Positions 1-12,793 of a DNA stretch of 64,000 nt are shown in pieces. How positions within the stretch are numbered: position 1 is the stretch's first letter; each line of letters starts with the position of its first letter. The DNA comes from Azadirachta indica (taxonomy: Eukaryota; Streptophyta; Magnoliopsida; Sapindales; Meliaceae). The stretch spans positions 496,001-560,000 of the forward strand of contig CM040449.1 in the NCBI GenBank assembly GCA_022749755.1. Reading direction: 5' to 3'. The translations under genes were made by a program, and so were the position numbers. The notes under the pieces were generated by a model, which saw nothing but the letters and a program-made list of their open reading frames with translations, was not told where the DNA came from and ran no database searches.

Positions 1-1499
1 TTCTGGAGTGATCGGGTTTGGACCTCTAGAACTGAATGCTGCAACAACCGGCGATGGTTGGATTCCCAATTGTGTGCCTCCAGAAGTAATTGTGGCCGTT
101 GGATTGGGTTCTGAAGAGATGTATTTTTTAATCACATCACCAGCCTTCTGCCCTACAGCTGCTGAAGGCAAGAGCTGTGCATCGGCTACTAGCTCTTCCC
201 CATAGGTATCGGTATTTGTTAAAACCATTCCAACACCACCTGCACTTTTCACCACCACACCTTTTTGTACCCTAGAGTTCCCTCCTCGATCACATACCAC
301 AATTTTCCCTGCAACTTTTGCAGGAATCAGACTGCCAGTCATGCAAAGATTACCACTTGATGAATTGCTAACATTAGCAGCATAAACTATTGGGACCGAA
401 GAACCATCTAATGGTTTTCCACTATAAAGCGACACACCAGATAAATTCTTTCCATTTCTAAGGCTAACGTAGGCAGGGAAATCGCGGTCCAAAGTTCCTG
501 CACCTACGGTGGTTATCCAAGGTGCTACGTTGGACAGACTGCCTGCATAAGGTCCACCATTTCCAGCTGAACATGATACAAGGATTCCGTGAGCCATGGC
601 AGTGAAAGCTCCAATGGCAACAGTGTCTCTGTAGTATTCTGTCAATCCTCCCCCAATAGACATGGATATAACATTCACGCCATCTTCTACCGCCTTATCC
701 ATGCCTGCATGATATCGGAACCAAAACACCCTCCAAGCCAACACACCTTGTATGTGGCAACCCGGGCATGTGTAGCCATTCCACGGGCTATCCCTGAAGC
801 ATAACCAAATAGGCTAGCTCCGGAGACTGCTGAACCAGCTGCTGTGGTTGCTGTATGTGTTCCATGGCCATCGTCATCTCTTGGTGACTTTGATTCCATA
901 GTTTCATCAATAGGTCCAAAAGCAGCTTCATATCCTTTCGAGAAAGACCTTGCACCAATTAGTTTCCGATTACAGCTTGATGAGTTGAAGTTTTTACCCA
1001 CCTCACACTCTCCTTTCCAGCCACTTGGTACTGATCCAAGTCCTGTATCATCAAAACTTTTTATCTCAGGCCAAACACCAGTGTCTAAGACTCCAATGAT
1101 TACCTCGCTCACTGCCTTGGATTCAGGGAGCAGAGTTTCGCTCTTTCCTAATCCGAGGAACTCCGGCGTCCGAGTTGTATGTAGTTCATATCTGACTTCT
1201 GGCAGGATAGACACAATTCCTGGTTGCTTTGCAAGTAACTGTGCTTCTTTGGGAGTTAGCCTCGCGGAGAAGCCATGAATTACATTGTTGTATGCGTAAA
1301 GCATGGCTGCAGAGTCTGATACTGATTTTAAAGAAGAGTCATACCATTCAAAATGATCGCTGTAACTTGCTGGCATATTTGACTTGTCCATGTGAACAAC
1401 ATAAGTCCTTTTGAGTTGCTGGTTCTTCTCTTCTGCTACAACATACGTGTAACAGAAAATCAGAAGTAAACTCAACTGTAGAAGCCTCAACTTAAACAT
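1..1499 (-). pseudogene. Subtilisin-like serine protease (SBT1 type), 5' part, frameshifted and cut by window edge
   Basis: Plant subtilases are secreted serine proteases that process apoplastic and cell-wall proteins. I start it at ATG 1499 because a hydrophobic signal peptide (about residues 1-22) follows; the frame is also open upstream to 1694, but that stretch does not look like protein. An I9 propeptide covers about residues 31-107. The catalytic Asp is D139 (in DTGVWPE) and the catalytic His is H212 (in GHGTHT). Near 703-704 one base is missing: the frame runs into a stop at 687-689, while family sequence resumes at MDKAVEDG (700-702 downwards) and stays open to base 1. That part contains the oxyanion-hole Asn region (SAGNGGP) and the PA-domain region. 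The catalytic Ser lies beyond the window. No intron is visible, as usual for this family. The single lesion could be a recent pseudogenising deletion or a sequencing error. Family assignment is certain; functional status is not. Confidence 0.85.
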
Positions 1500-2074
1500 T
1501 CTTCCTCGTCCCGGACCTGTAGATTTCAGGCAATTCGGTGAGTATTTAGAGGCGGCTTGACTCTGTTTCAGAAGCCCAAAAAGAACGGAAGAGAAGTTCA
1601 CATATATAGGACTAAGAAGGATTCTCTTGGCCCTCTGATATACTAAATGGTTTCCAACTGGGTCTTGTATACAAGACGACACTAGGTTTGACACCAGTAC
1701 ATCATGGTCTTGTTATGAGTGGAAAATAATTTGTAGCCGTGTATGGAGTATTCTCCTGTAAATGGGTCACCTTTTTCTTGGATTATTACTTTTAATTTCC
1801 CCAAGTGCCTAAAAGACAAAAAAGTTAAAAATTTCCGGAAAACAGCTATATTAAACAATAACAAGAAGCTCCGCGTGAGTGGAATCAAGATCCAATGGTT
1901 AATAATATCTTGCTTCCTCTGCATTATTATTATGATAGAGCATAGCAAGTGACATCATGCTCTACCAATGACTGGTTTATAATTGTGAATCACAGCGAAA
2001 TACATGAACCGAACCTACTTATTGAAATTTAATCTATATTTCTTTATGTATGATACTGATTTAGAATGGCTATT

Positions 2075-2106
2075 AGTGGTAGTGGTAGTGGTAGTGGCAG
2101 TGGTAG
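2075..2106. repeat. AGTGGT hexanucleotide tandem repeat
   Basis: About five copies of AGTGGT in a row with one interruption (GTGGCA). Simple-sequence repeat in spacer DNA. Confidence 0.85.
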
Positions 2107-3368
2107 GCTCTGTCTTTAATCCATCAAAGCATAGGATGGTACGACTAAATCTCTAAAAAATCATGCTAATAAAAACGGTCATCCAATGATTTTACGAGTC
2201 TTGGTTAGTGGAAACGGATGGATAAAAAGACTAGCCAATCGTTTGCGGCAGTATTGCAACTTTACTTTACAGGTCGACATCCATTTGAGCAAAATGCACT
2301 TAGCTCGTCGATTGCATTCAAATTCGTCCGGAAATTATGCATCTGCAGTCCAATCAACGATAACTATTATTAGCATGATTAAAGTGCTTTGCTTAATTGC
2401 TTTTGAGCAGTTAGGCTTATGAAAAGGATGAGTCGGGCACATTTTTAAGAGGGGGAAAACTCAATTTGGTAGACCAAGGAAGCTGCTTGTAACCAACGAG
2501 ATCTACCATAATTATTATAAATTATTTACTCGTAATTGAAAATTTTGGGTGGTTCAGAGAATATGTTATCCTTTTTTTATTTTTATTTTTAATTTTTTGT
2601 AATATAGCATAATTAATAATTTTTAATACCCGATAAAGCCTACCCCGACACACTAATAAATCATAGGCAGAGTGTAGTGGACAAACCACTAGTTATCTTC
2701 ATTTATGAAGATGTTTATAATAACAATAATTATTGGATGGAAGCTTTGTCCTTTCCTTCACACTAAGCAATTATCATTACGGGATATATACAAAGAGCAT
2801 ACTATTGAAGATGACTCTGAAATCACGGTAAAATCTTTCAATAACTTTTCTATTTCAGAATTGATAATGCTATTAAGATTAGTTTGGGACTACTAAATCT
2901 ACCAGTTCGAGGCTATTTATACAAAAGAAATCCACCAAATTTAATAATATAGTTACAACTTTAAGTAATTGATAAAGGTGCATATATAATTAGAAAGAGT
3001 TGTTTGATTAAATTATATATATATATATATATACATACATACACATACATACAACTATTACAATGTTTAATCATAACAAACATTAATTGATGTGTTTGTT
3101 TCTCCAATAACTAATATATATATATACACGGAAATTAGCTGGAAGGGGTCCCCTTTATCAATAACAATTGGTGTGTGTTTTATTTTATCTATAATAATTA
3201 ATGAGTTTGTTGTTATATATGCCTGAACTGAATAATTGAGCATTTATAAGTTGATTACAACTTTCATTATATAGGTTAATTACTTTACACATCGGAATCT
3301 GGTTTCTGCTTAGCACAAAATAAAAGTATAATCAAATTTACAAATGAAAGTATGTACACACACATACG

Positions 3369-3373
3369 TGTGT

Positions 3374-3411
<38 letters not shown>
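3369..3411. repeat. Compound TG/TA microsatellite
   Basis: A TG-dinucleotide run passes directly into a TA-dinucleotide run. It is likely to be polymorphic in length. Confidence 0.9.
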
Positions 3412-5526
3412 GCGCACCTTAGGCTTTATTTGAAAGTATAGATCTTGTCATTCTCAAATAATTATTCCATTAAAACAATGTGAACGTTGAAGCATACACA
3501 TATATATATGCAGTATTTAAATTTTGAAGATTATTTATTTATAGTAATGGCTTTGTCATCTCATAAGTTCCAGTTGCAATCATAGAGACGTAAAATAGAA
3601 GCAACTAAGAAACGGGGAAAAAAAAAAAAAAATTAAATATAACAAAATGGTTTGCTATATATGGCTTCAGAATCCGTCAAGATTCCTTTGCCCAACAATG
3701 GAATCAAATTAGCCGCTGCAGTATTAATTAGGTGTTAATATATATATTCTCTGCATATTATTGTCCCCACTGCATCTCATTTGATTTCACTCAATTAGTA
3801 TCAATCAAAATTTTAGGACCATTTTTTCTTTGCTCGAGGGTCAGTTTCATACTGGCTACATATAATATATGGAGAAAACTAATTTCTCTTTCCCTGCTGC
3901 AATCATTGATCTTACTGTTATATAAGTTGTAAGCAGCTAGCTAGCTGATTCGATCACTGTTGTCAGTCGTAATGAAACCTAATTACAAGTTTTTACAAAA
4001 TTTGAGAGTTGCTAGAACGTCAGTCTCCCCCGCAAAGTAATTGGGGTCATTACATTAATAATTGATTAAACAGTTGAAGTCGAATCGGAAGAAAGTCTAC
4101 TTCTCTTTTGATTGCTTCTTTGCGTCTTCAATGGTCTATTCATATTAGAATTGACAATATCAAACGCCCACTACCCTATCTAATTATTGAGGCATTGAGC
4201 CAAAAAATCAAATATTATTTGGGTAGAGGTATTTCTATCAAATGATGTAATCAAGACAAGAACATCAACCGAATACAACAAGGCCTGATTATTTTCCTTG
4301 GTCTTCGAAAAGAGTCCCGTGGCTGCCTCACTTTCAAACAACTGACACTTCAGTTATATTCAACATTTAAATAATATATATGTTGCAACTAAGTGACTTG
4401 AAACTGATATCCATTTGGGTAATTAATATCAAGATGCAGTTTCATTAAGGGTACGTAATTACCATATTTCAATTCCATAAGCTTTAATTCCAATCTACGT
4501 AATGTAATATCAATTCTAACATTTAATACAATCTCTATTAGATTTTTGATGGTTGGTAGGGCTTTGAGTTTTTCATCATGATCGACACGATAAAGAGAGA
4601 AATTTGAGAGGTAATAAAAAGCCAAAACTTATGGGCAAAAATTTTCCTGCTTGGCTTAGATTTGCTTCACTGCTCGTATATAGTCAAAGCTATTAGGTAA
4701 AGAGACCATGTAATGTAAATGTAATCACAAATTATTAACAAGTAAAAGTAATCACCAATGATTATAATAACTTTGTGTGTATCACATGGCATGTTCCTAC
4801 TGAAAATGATGGCTGACCTTGCCGAGACTCGGTGCTCAGTCTCGCCTATCGGCGATAACTATAATGGGCTTTTAATTAGTCATGCGACTCTTGTTTTAAG
4901 AATTATGACTGAGGATCTTTTAGTAGCAGTAATCTTGTTACTGTGGCCGGGCTAGTCCAACTTCTTCTAGCTTAAGGATAATCTTTGGAATGGAGTTGGA
5001 TATGTTATGTGAAAGCCTATGGGCTATGGACCAATAGCCCAATAAACTGTAATATAGTCAAAATGGATAGCCCAGATACACGCCAAGAGTGCAGCTTCCT
5101 GAATCCTGATCATGCGAATTGCCCATGTCACCGGTACCACCTCGCACGCGCCATTACATTCCACACTCTAAGCGAGGATGGCTCTCAAGAGCCCAAACCC
5201 GCCATTATAAATTCATTAAGATGAGCAATATACATCTGTGCCCGTTTTGATAAGCTACGTACTTCATTTGCATGACCTACTCTCGACGTGGTTCACATAA
5301 GCTCTCAACTCAGCGTTTTGATTCTTTTCACACACGTGCAAAGAAAAGTGGAAGAGAAGACAGTAGACTAGGGTAAGTAAACTCTTCCACACTTCACATT
5401 ATACCGGATTCTCTTCGCAGTACGATGAACTCAATTAATTAATTTGTTATTTTACGCGTGTAGGATTCTGCTAATTTAAGTATTAGTTGTGAGTGCAGTG
5501 GCATTTTGGTTTTGGGCACTTGAGTC

Positions 5527-6039
5527 ATGGAAAAACATGCTGTGGTTTCATGGAGTCTCATCTTCTTATGTATGGGGCTCTCTAGCTTTGTGCTTCTAGA
5601 AGCTAATAGAGAAGAGAGGTCTCCAAGTGATGTGTGGTTTGAAAGGCAAACTAGCCTCACTGAAGAGGCTGGCCCCAGAGAGCGCCTCACAGCTGCTGGT
5701 TACGGAGGTTATGGTTCTGGCGGTGGCGGTAGTGGAAATGGATTCGAGCCAGGTTATGGTGGTGGTCCTGGTTTTGGTGACGGGAGATGGGGAGGTGGAG
5801 GTGGAGGTGGAGGTGGAGGCTCTGGCTACGGAAACGGCGTAGGCCAAGGTGGCGGGTTTGGTGCAGGCGGCGGTTTTGGCTCTGGTGGTGGTTTCGGTTC
5901 TGGTGGTGGAGGGGGAATTGGCTTTGGTAATGGTGGAGGAAATGGGTTCGGCTCGGGGTCGGGTTCAGGCTTTGGTAATGGTGGAGGTCATGGTGGTGGT
6001 AGAGGAGGTGGCAGTGGCTATGGTCCTGGCTCGGGATGA
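5527..6039 (+). CDS. Secreted glycine-rich structural protein
   Basis: Single-exon gene for 170 residues. The N-terminus is a clear signal peptide: Lys near the start, then a hydrophobic core to about residue 26, with likely cleavage near EA-NR. A short polar stretch (about residues 28-56) follows, and the rest is almost entirely Gly with Ser, Phe, Tyr and Asn in GFGSGGG/GYG-type repeats. Such proteins are secreted and become part of the cell wall; this is family knowledge, not shown here. The start at 5527 is the first ATG giving the signal peptide. The reading frame stops soon after GYGPGSG, yet a neighbouring frame carries on with a charged, non-repetitive tail to 6085, so the true C-terminus may differ by a one-base indel. 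A possible poly(A) signal AATAAA lies at 6189-6194. Confidence 0.85.
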   Translation: MEKHAVVSWSLIFLCMGLSSFVLLEANREERSPSDVWFERQTSLTEEAGPRERLTAAGYGGYGSGGGGSGNGFEPGYGGGPGFGDGRWGGGGGGGGGGSGYGNGVGQGGGFGAGGGFGSGGGFGSGGGGGIGFGNGGGNGFGSGSGSGFGNGGGHGGGRGGGSGYGPGSG

Positions 6040-6997
6040 CAATTATGGTCGGGGCTCCATAGCTGCACCAATCAGGAATCAGTGATCAAACTAGTGTTGT
6101 TCATGGCATAATAATATGATTAAGATCTCTCCATTACGATGTCCTTTTTTCCTTCTTTATACCGTGCAATTTAGACTGTTGTCTTCTAAATAAAGCCAAT
6201 TGACTGTAGCAAAAGAAATGGTAATAAATATATACATCATTCATACTGTTTATGGGGTTCCTCTTGCTACCTTAATGAGATAGTTATTTAAATTTCATAA
6301 CAAAAAAACCTACAAAGACATACACAATGCTATAAGATAACAACGAAAAGAACGACCAATTGTTGTTTTACATATTTTCTTTCCATTTCTTTGACAATTG
6401 TTTGATTCTAGAAAGCTACTTGGATTGCTTTCAACACAACTGTGATTCAAACGCGAGGGACACTTATATGTATTGATTGCATTAGAATTTTTTTTCCCCT
6501 CAGAAAATTTGACCAGCATATGTATACATACACTTCGCCAATGCCATCTTTATAAATTCCTTCACGTAACTCCTACACATCCCTTGATCCCCTCGCGGAA
6601 TTCAGAGTCAAAGATACACAAGGCAGAAAAGCAGCCATCGAGTTGAACGGGGCAAACAGATCAGTGAATCAACCAGCAAATTTGTTAGGTAAAAGAAACA
6701 TCAATGTCATACTTCCATTCCATGTGTAGTCTCAACCACCCAGATAATAAATTATTGGAAACATAGATATAGAGATATATACATGCATTTATGCACAATG
6801 TCAACGGTTTTCTTAATCACATGGCATCGGTAAAGTACTAGAGCAGATAAATTGATAGCATAAACAGCACACCGGCAGCATATATATATATATATATATA
6901 TATGTACTTGGGAATAACTAACAGCCCGGCTTATGATACGGCAAACCCAGGAGAATGGCCCCCGTGGATGGGAGATCAAGCAGCAAAGCAGTATTTT
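6040..6997. other. Intergenic; 3' regions of two convergent genes
   Basis: No coding sequence recognised. It holds the 3' untranslated region of the glycine-rich gene on the left and, on the other strand, probably that of the acyl-CoA-binding protein gene on the right. AATAAA at 6189-6194 is a candidate poly(A) signal for the plus-strand gene. An AT microsatellite occupies about 6880-6903. Confidence 0.5.
6880..6903. repeat. AT dinucleotide microsatellite
   Basis: About twelve uninterrupted AT units. Confidence 0.9.
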
Positions 6998-9900
6998 TCA
7001 TTCTTTCACCTGCAAATTTTCATTATCAAAGTAGGTTATATGGAGACTATATATGTGATCATGACTATTAAAATGACCATGCGTCAATCATTAGTATGAA
7101 GAACATAAACCAAATCAATAGAGGGAGTGAAGGATCTGTATCTCATGCCAATAATGATTGAAAACAGTGCAAATTAGATGTCATAGATTCATCCTTTGAC
7201 GCATTAATCAAATTTCTGAGGCATAATTTATAATGGCACTGAAGAAAACAAATTAAGAGCAGTGAAATGAAGGGAAACTCGAGAAAAGATTGAAATTATA
7301 CGGCCACTCAAGATATAAATCACAACTTTGAAAACATTGAAGTCTGGAAATTATTATAGTCAAAAGGAAATTACTCAACATTGAATCAACTGTTTGATTA
7401 TCCTAGTTCTCTTTTTTTGATGAGATTACTCAACAGCTTAAACCCTGGTTGCTATTAGTATCCTTCTCCCTACAATGTCAAGTTGAGATTAATGAGATAA
7501 TTTTATACTTCTGAGCCTTATAAGGAAAAAGACTTAAACATCTAAAAACCGATTGGTTAAAATATACAATATCAAGAAGTTCTTAGAAAGGATCCTCTTG
7601 CCAGGATTCACCCACCAGTTCTCTAACTCTAGAAACATACAAGGAAAGAATCCACTAATAAGTAATAAAGCCAGTTTGATAACAACTCTCTTTCTTTTCA
7701 AGTAAATTAAAGCCAAATACAATCTGTCACATTAGACGTTGCTACCAAAAGGCGCTTAAAACAGGCAAATATTGACAATAATGATAAAGTAAATAAATGA
7801 AACCTTTACATCCTAATTCTTAACTATAGGATTAGAATGTATCCTCACCCCACACTTAATTTTTCATTTAAAGCTGTGTAACGTCCTTTTCTTAGACGTC
7901 TCCCTTGCTTTCCCAAACAAGACAATATAATTATTCTCCGAACAGAATTCTGAGTTGCTTAACAAGATGATGAACTTATAAGCACTATTATCGTTTGAAG
8001 TGAAAGTCTGTCAGACTCTTACAAAGAAATCCAACTCAACATTCTATGAAGTGAGAGTAAAATCATAACTTCACAGCATAAATCCCGCTTTAATTCTTAG
8101 ACATGCATAACTATTGGATTAGGCATTTTTCATTTTGAAGAACTCAAACTTTTACCATCAAACTTCTCTACAAATTTTGCTATGATAGGAGAACTAAATT
8201 AAAAAATAGATTACGGGGTAAAACATCCAAGAAAAATTTGTTAAGGTCGTACCATGGATTCCAGGCTTGAGCCCCCGGTTGGATCACCTCCCCCACCACC
8301 AGACTTCAATTCCAGGTTCCTGACAGAAGCTCGGGTAAGAAAACCTGAAATACTACTGACAGAGACAAGAACAAAATCAAATTCATAAATGAGAGCTGTT
8401 AATTGATGTAAAATTGTGAATTGATTAATCAATCCATTTCTAAAACCTACTTTTCAAGTTCACGATCTGTTTGATGCCCTGAAAATGAGCTCAAGTCCGG
8501 AGGAACCAAAGCATGAGCCTTTCCTGCTGCTTGTTCTCCCAATTTACCATCTCCCTGCAAAATGAATTGTATCATAATTCAGACAATATCAATGATGGAA
8601 ACCACTGGGGAAACCATAATTTTTCACTGCCTGAAAAAAGAGAAGACTCACAGAATTGTTCTCTTCCATCCAGCCAGGAACTCTATCTGAAAGAAGGGTG
8701 ACATACTGCTGCATAGCCTCCTCTGGACTCATGTTCCCCAGTTTTTGCCAAGCATTCCTTGCACAACGTAAGCAGTGCCGTGCATCACTCACACATAGCA
8801 GCTCTCAACCCTGTTATTGTAACTACTATCAAGCTATACCGCGCAACTTCTTATAGGTTTGGTCCTGAGGTGTTTTGCATTTTCACTTCTTTCTATGTTT
8901 GACAAACTCCTCTGGTAATTAATTATACTAAGTCATTTTGCATTAATCTAGATTTCAGCATTCAGGATGGTCTTGCACGAAGTTAGGGGCTATTATATTT
9001 TCTATTAACAAGCTTTAATTTTGCATAAATCTAACCAGTTAGAACTCGTCACAAATGAATATCAAAAAAGAATTGAATTGGTAAGCATTTTTTAAAGCTA
9101 AACAGTTTATTTTGTAAGTGCATTCTCAACTACCCTGTTTTTACTAACTACGCAAGCTTAACATGCATTCTAAGTTTGCTGTCTCCATGCCTATTGCTAT
9201 TGTCCTAAACACAATATCTCAGAAGATTTCCGAATTTGTTTATTTCTTTAGTTTTCCGGTGTTTAATCATATTTTGTATTTTCCACGCTCAGTCATTCAC
9301 CCGCATAAAAAGAAAAACAGAAAGCAGAAAACAAAAGAAACATAGAAATACAGGAAAGTTTGGTACCATTTGGAACGAGCAGAGAGCATGAAAGCCATGG
9401 GTTGGGACTCACGGCAAGGTCCTTCAGTAGCAACCTTGTGAAGAGCATATAACTCCATCTGCACATCATTCAGCAAATTATCTTTAACACCAGACCCCAC
9501 AAATTTCTCAGCAGCACCAAAAACCTTCTCCAATTCACTCCTTTCTATTCCTTCCCATTCATCATCATCCTCGATCATCAAACTATTCTTCGACTCATTG
9601 TCCGCCACATTAGTCTCTTCAGATGGCACAGTTGTATCATTGTTTATGCCCGATTCTGCAGCAGTTTCCTCAACTTCCTTTTCGTTATATGTTTTATTAG
9701 ACAAAACATCCTCGCCGCTTGCTTCCTCTTCTTTTTGCACTATCCTCTCTTCTGATGAAACTACTGGCAATCCCATCAATTCAGTCTTGAGTTCTTGATC
9801 ACGAGACCCTGGCCCCACGTTTTTCTGAATCTGACGCAACTCTTTTTCAAATTTATCAACTTTCTCCACAGTTTCTTCAACAAATTGGACTCTCTTTTGG

Positions 9901-10094
9901 CTTTCAGAAACCCCAACATTCATTTTCTCACCAAACAGCAATTCATCCATAACAACACCCTCATCAACGTCTTTCAACCCCTCATCAGAGTACGAACCAC
10001 CAGCAGACATGGCAAAAGAAACAAGCTTAGCAACAAAATAAGAAAACAAGACGGCAATCAGAGCAGTTAAAACCAGCTCTTGAACAAGCTCCAT
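6998..10094 (-). CDS. Membrane-anchored acyl-CoA-binding protein (ACBP3-like)
   Basis: Acyl-CoA-binding proteins carry long-chain acyl-CoA esters in lipid metabolism. Exons read on the minus strand: 10094-9367, 8757-8652, 8554-8451, 8319-8253, and probably 7009-6998. The N-terminus has a hydrophobic anchor or signal (about residues 6-31), then an acidic low-complexity middle. The acyl-CoA-binding domain straddles the first intron: YALHKVATEGP and SARSKW at the end of exon 1 join in frame to NAWQKLGNMSPEEAM in exon 2. No ankyrin repeats follow, which separates it from ACBP1/2 and fits the ACBP3 class. The 3' end is uncertain. If the GT at 8252 is used, a tiny exon adds VKE and stops at 6998; if not, translation reads VRP and stops at 8241. 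Both forms have 338 residues. Domain assignment is firm; the last exon is a guess. Confidence 0.82.
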
Positions 10095-12793
10095 AGTGAC
10101 AGAGGTGTCGAGAACAAATCAAGATTACAAGAGAAGAGAAAGATGATTAAAAAGAAAAAGCGCAAAGAGAAGAAGACGGAGCGACGGATACGATGATAAG
10201 ATTAGAAAGTTATGAATGATGCATACAACATACAAATAGACATAAGCATAGAAATGATCATTAAATAAATAAAATAAATAAATAAAAGTAAACGAAATGA
10301 TAAAAAGCAGAGGAGGACTGACTAAGCGTTAGAGGGAAAGGATATTTGTAACGCAGAGTAAAGCATATTCTGCTTCTGGCTTTGAATCGCTTTCGCTATA
10401 ATTTTTATGTTGGGAGGGGGAGATGCGGGTCCTACTTCACAGGCAAAAAAAATTTTGTTTGGGAAAATGTGTAGCTGACTGGGCAACGGTTTTACGATAT
10501 TTATTGGTTATCCGGCTAGCAAACTGTCAGCATAATTGAACTGATGTTGCCTCCGTTCCGTTCAACGCGCGTGTTTCATAATTGGCCGCCGTGCTCTTTT
10601 TCTTTTTTACTTTTTTTTTTTTTTTTAAATACTGCAATTTTAAAAAATAAATGAAAATTTTAAATTCGATGTTATTCAAATTCAAATATTTCTTGTACCA
10701 TAAGAAAAGAACACTTAACGTTACCATGTATGTAGCCTATCAAGAAAATTCTTCACGGATATTTAAATAATTTTCCACTACCTTTGTTAATTATTAACTT
10801 AAAAACGACTCGTTGAAGTAAGCATTGTGGTAAATTATAGAGTAAAGTTGAAACAATTCTTTTCCTTTCGGATACGTGGGAGAGGCAGGGTAGGCGTAAG
10901 GAAGCAAGGAGAAGATGGTCTGGTCTGGAGTTTTTAGTCTTGTAGATTATGGACCCATAGACCATAGTCATTAGAGTTGGCCAATCTGATGACAACGATG
11001 AAGGATGAATGAACATCATGGTGGTGGTGAGTGGTTTAGTGGTTTCCTGACGTTACACAAGTATTATTTATTTATATTTTTATTCTGAATCGACTGATTT
11101 CCCATTGCAAATGCAATTTAAAAATTCTGATATTCAGTTTAAAATTAAAGGTAATATAATATTTTCGACGATCAAAACCCAGCACGCAGTATCATATAAG
11201 TTTTGACCAGTGTCGAGTGCTTGGAATCAAGGCCCTTTATACGAATTGGAAATGGGCCTGGTACTTGTGCACTGGCCCCTAGTTCAATGGAGGAGAATAT
11301 TTGGGCCAAGTTAGCTTGCTCTGTTCCATACCGAGCCAAGCCAGCGCCTACTCGTATCACAAAGTTAACGGTTACAGTCTTGCTTTCCGACTTTATTTCC
11401 TGCTCCTGTCTTAATTCACATGACATAAATAGATGATCTAACAGGAAACAATTTCAAAGTAGGATAAACCATTGAAATTAAATGCTCAGTTTTTTTCGAA
11501 ATCTACAATACTCTTTCAATCATAAATCATCAGAGATTAAGAGCTAGCTAGCTGTTTGTGTAATTGACACTTAGTAACAACAACAATTTTTCAAATAAAG
11601 CCTTTTATAAACTTACGTTAGACAGCCACATTATAATTTTCATTTTTTTTCCATTTTCCAAATCTAAATAATAATGAAGAGCTAATAATAATTATGTTGC
11701 CCACAGTTTTCCAATCCAAACCACCATCCAACAACTACTCTGATTGAGGAAATTAAGCAAAATGAAAAGGGGGAAGTTGGGTGGCTTATTATTATTATTA
11801 TTCTTTGGAAGAATGAGAGGCAAGCAAAGAAAGCCCCATTTATTTATTTATTTACTTATTTATTTATTTTTGTTGTTTCAGTGTATCGGGTCCACCACTT
11901 TTAAGTGCTTATTTATGAAGGGGCTTCTACTTTCAACCACGAAATTTATAGTGACCTCCAGCTGTATGCTTCAAGCACTGACTACGGACATCTCATCTCA
12001 TCTCATCTCATCTGGATTTTAGGCTATTTATTTATATTTATTTCTTACGTATAACTCTGTAATTGAAGCACATGATTCCTTAATCCTTATCCTCCCTAAA
12101 TAATTTCACTACTAAAATTAACATATGCCTCCCATTATTATAATCCTCATTCTTTTATTTCCTTAATTAATTTTAATAACTTAATAATTAATTGTCTTGC
12201 TGACATTTTTCATTTCTTCTCTAATCTTATCTCCTACGTGTTTAAAGCTTTGGATAGAAAACAATATACACCATTAATGTATTTAAAGTATTAAAAAAAA
12301 TTTAAAGAAGAAACATACTGTATTATCAATTATGTTTACGTATTTATTATTATGTGTATTTTTTATTTTAAAAGTGATTAATTTTTATTACTAATTATGA
12401 AACAAAGATGATTGAATAATTTTAAAATATGTGATATAATTTGTTTTTTTAAATGATTACATTATTGAGATTGTCTGTCTGATTATTTTTCTAAAATATG
12501 ATAAAAATATTATTTTATTGAATAATAGAGGAATTTTTTAAAATTTATTAAGTAAAAAAAAAGTTTTTTGGGATTGAATCTTAATTAAGCTTGTTTATGT
12601 TTATGTATATGTTTATGGAAGATCTCAGAAGTTAGACTTCTTTTGATTATCTTTTCAGCAACATAAAATACAGTGATATGCCTCAAATCAAATTCAATCC
12701 AGTAGTGCTCAGTAAATATTTCTATTTTATTTATTATTGGATCCAATCCAAGGAAAGACAGAGAAGCGCCACCGTTCACATTTGCTTTTCCAA
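10095..12793. other. Intergenic spacer upstream of the ACBP-like gene
   Basis: The first few hundred bases are the promoter and 5' leader of the acyl-CoA-binding protein gene. The rest is AT-rich. A less AT-rich patch at about 11170-11440 is open on both strands (77 and 84 codons), but neither translation resembles a family I know. CTCAT/CATCT pentanucleotide copies lie at about 11989-12012. No gene is supported. Confidence 0.5.
11989..12012. repeat. CATCT pentanucleotide tandem repeat
   Basis: About five copies of CATCT in a row. Confidence 0.8.

Larger units (their letters stand above)
1500..5526. other. Intergenic, AT-rich, no gene recognised
   Basis: I see no convincing coding exon here; the open frames are short, low in coding character and on both strands. 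The 5' flank holds the subtilase promoter (just above 1499) and the glycine-rich protein promoter (just below 5527). It contains an AGTGGT hexanucleotide repeat at 2075-2106, AT microsatellites near 3018-3032 and 3117-3125, and a TG/TA compound microsatellite at 3369-3411. An ACGTG core (CACACGTGC) lies near 5333-5341 in the proximal upstream region of the glycine-rich protein gene. Confidence 0.6.

Noticed and set aside
844..1278. 144-codon plus-strand frame inside the subtilase
   Set aside because: Shadow of the conserved minus-strand protease frame.
5596..5847. Open frames antisense to, and in other frames of, the glycine-rich gene
   Set aside because: GGN-rich DNA is open in several frames by composition; only the 5527 frame has a signal peptide and family features.
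11172..11436. Overlapping open frames on both strands in a less AT-rich patch
   Set aside because: No recognisable protein features or splice context; likely chance in higher-GC spacer.
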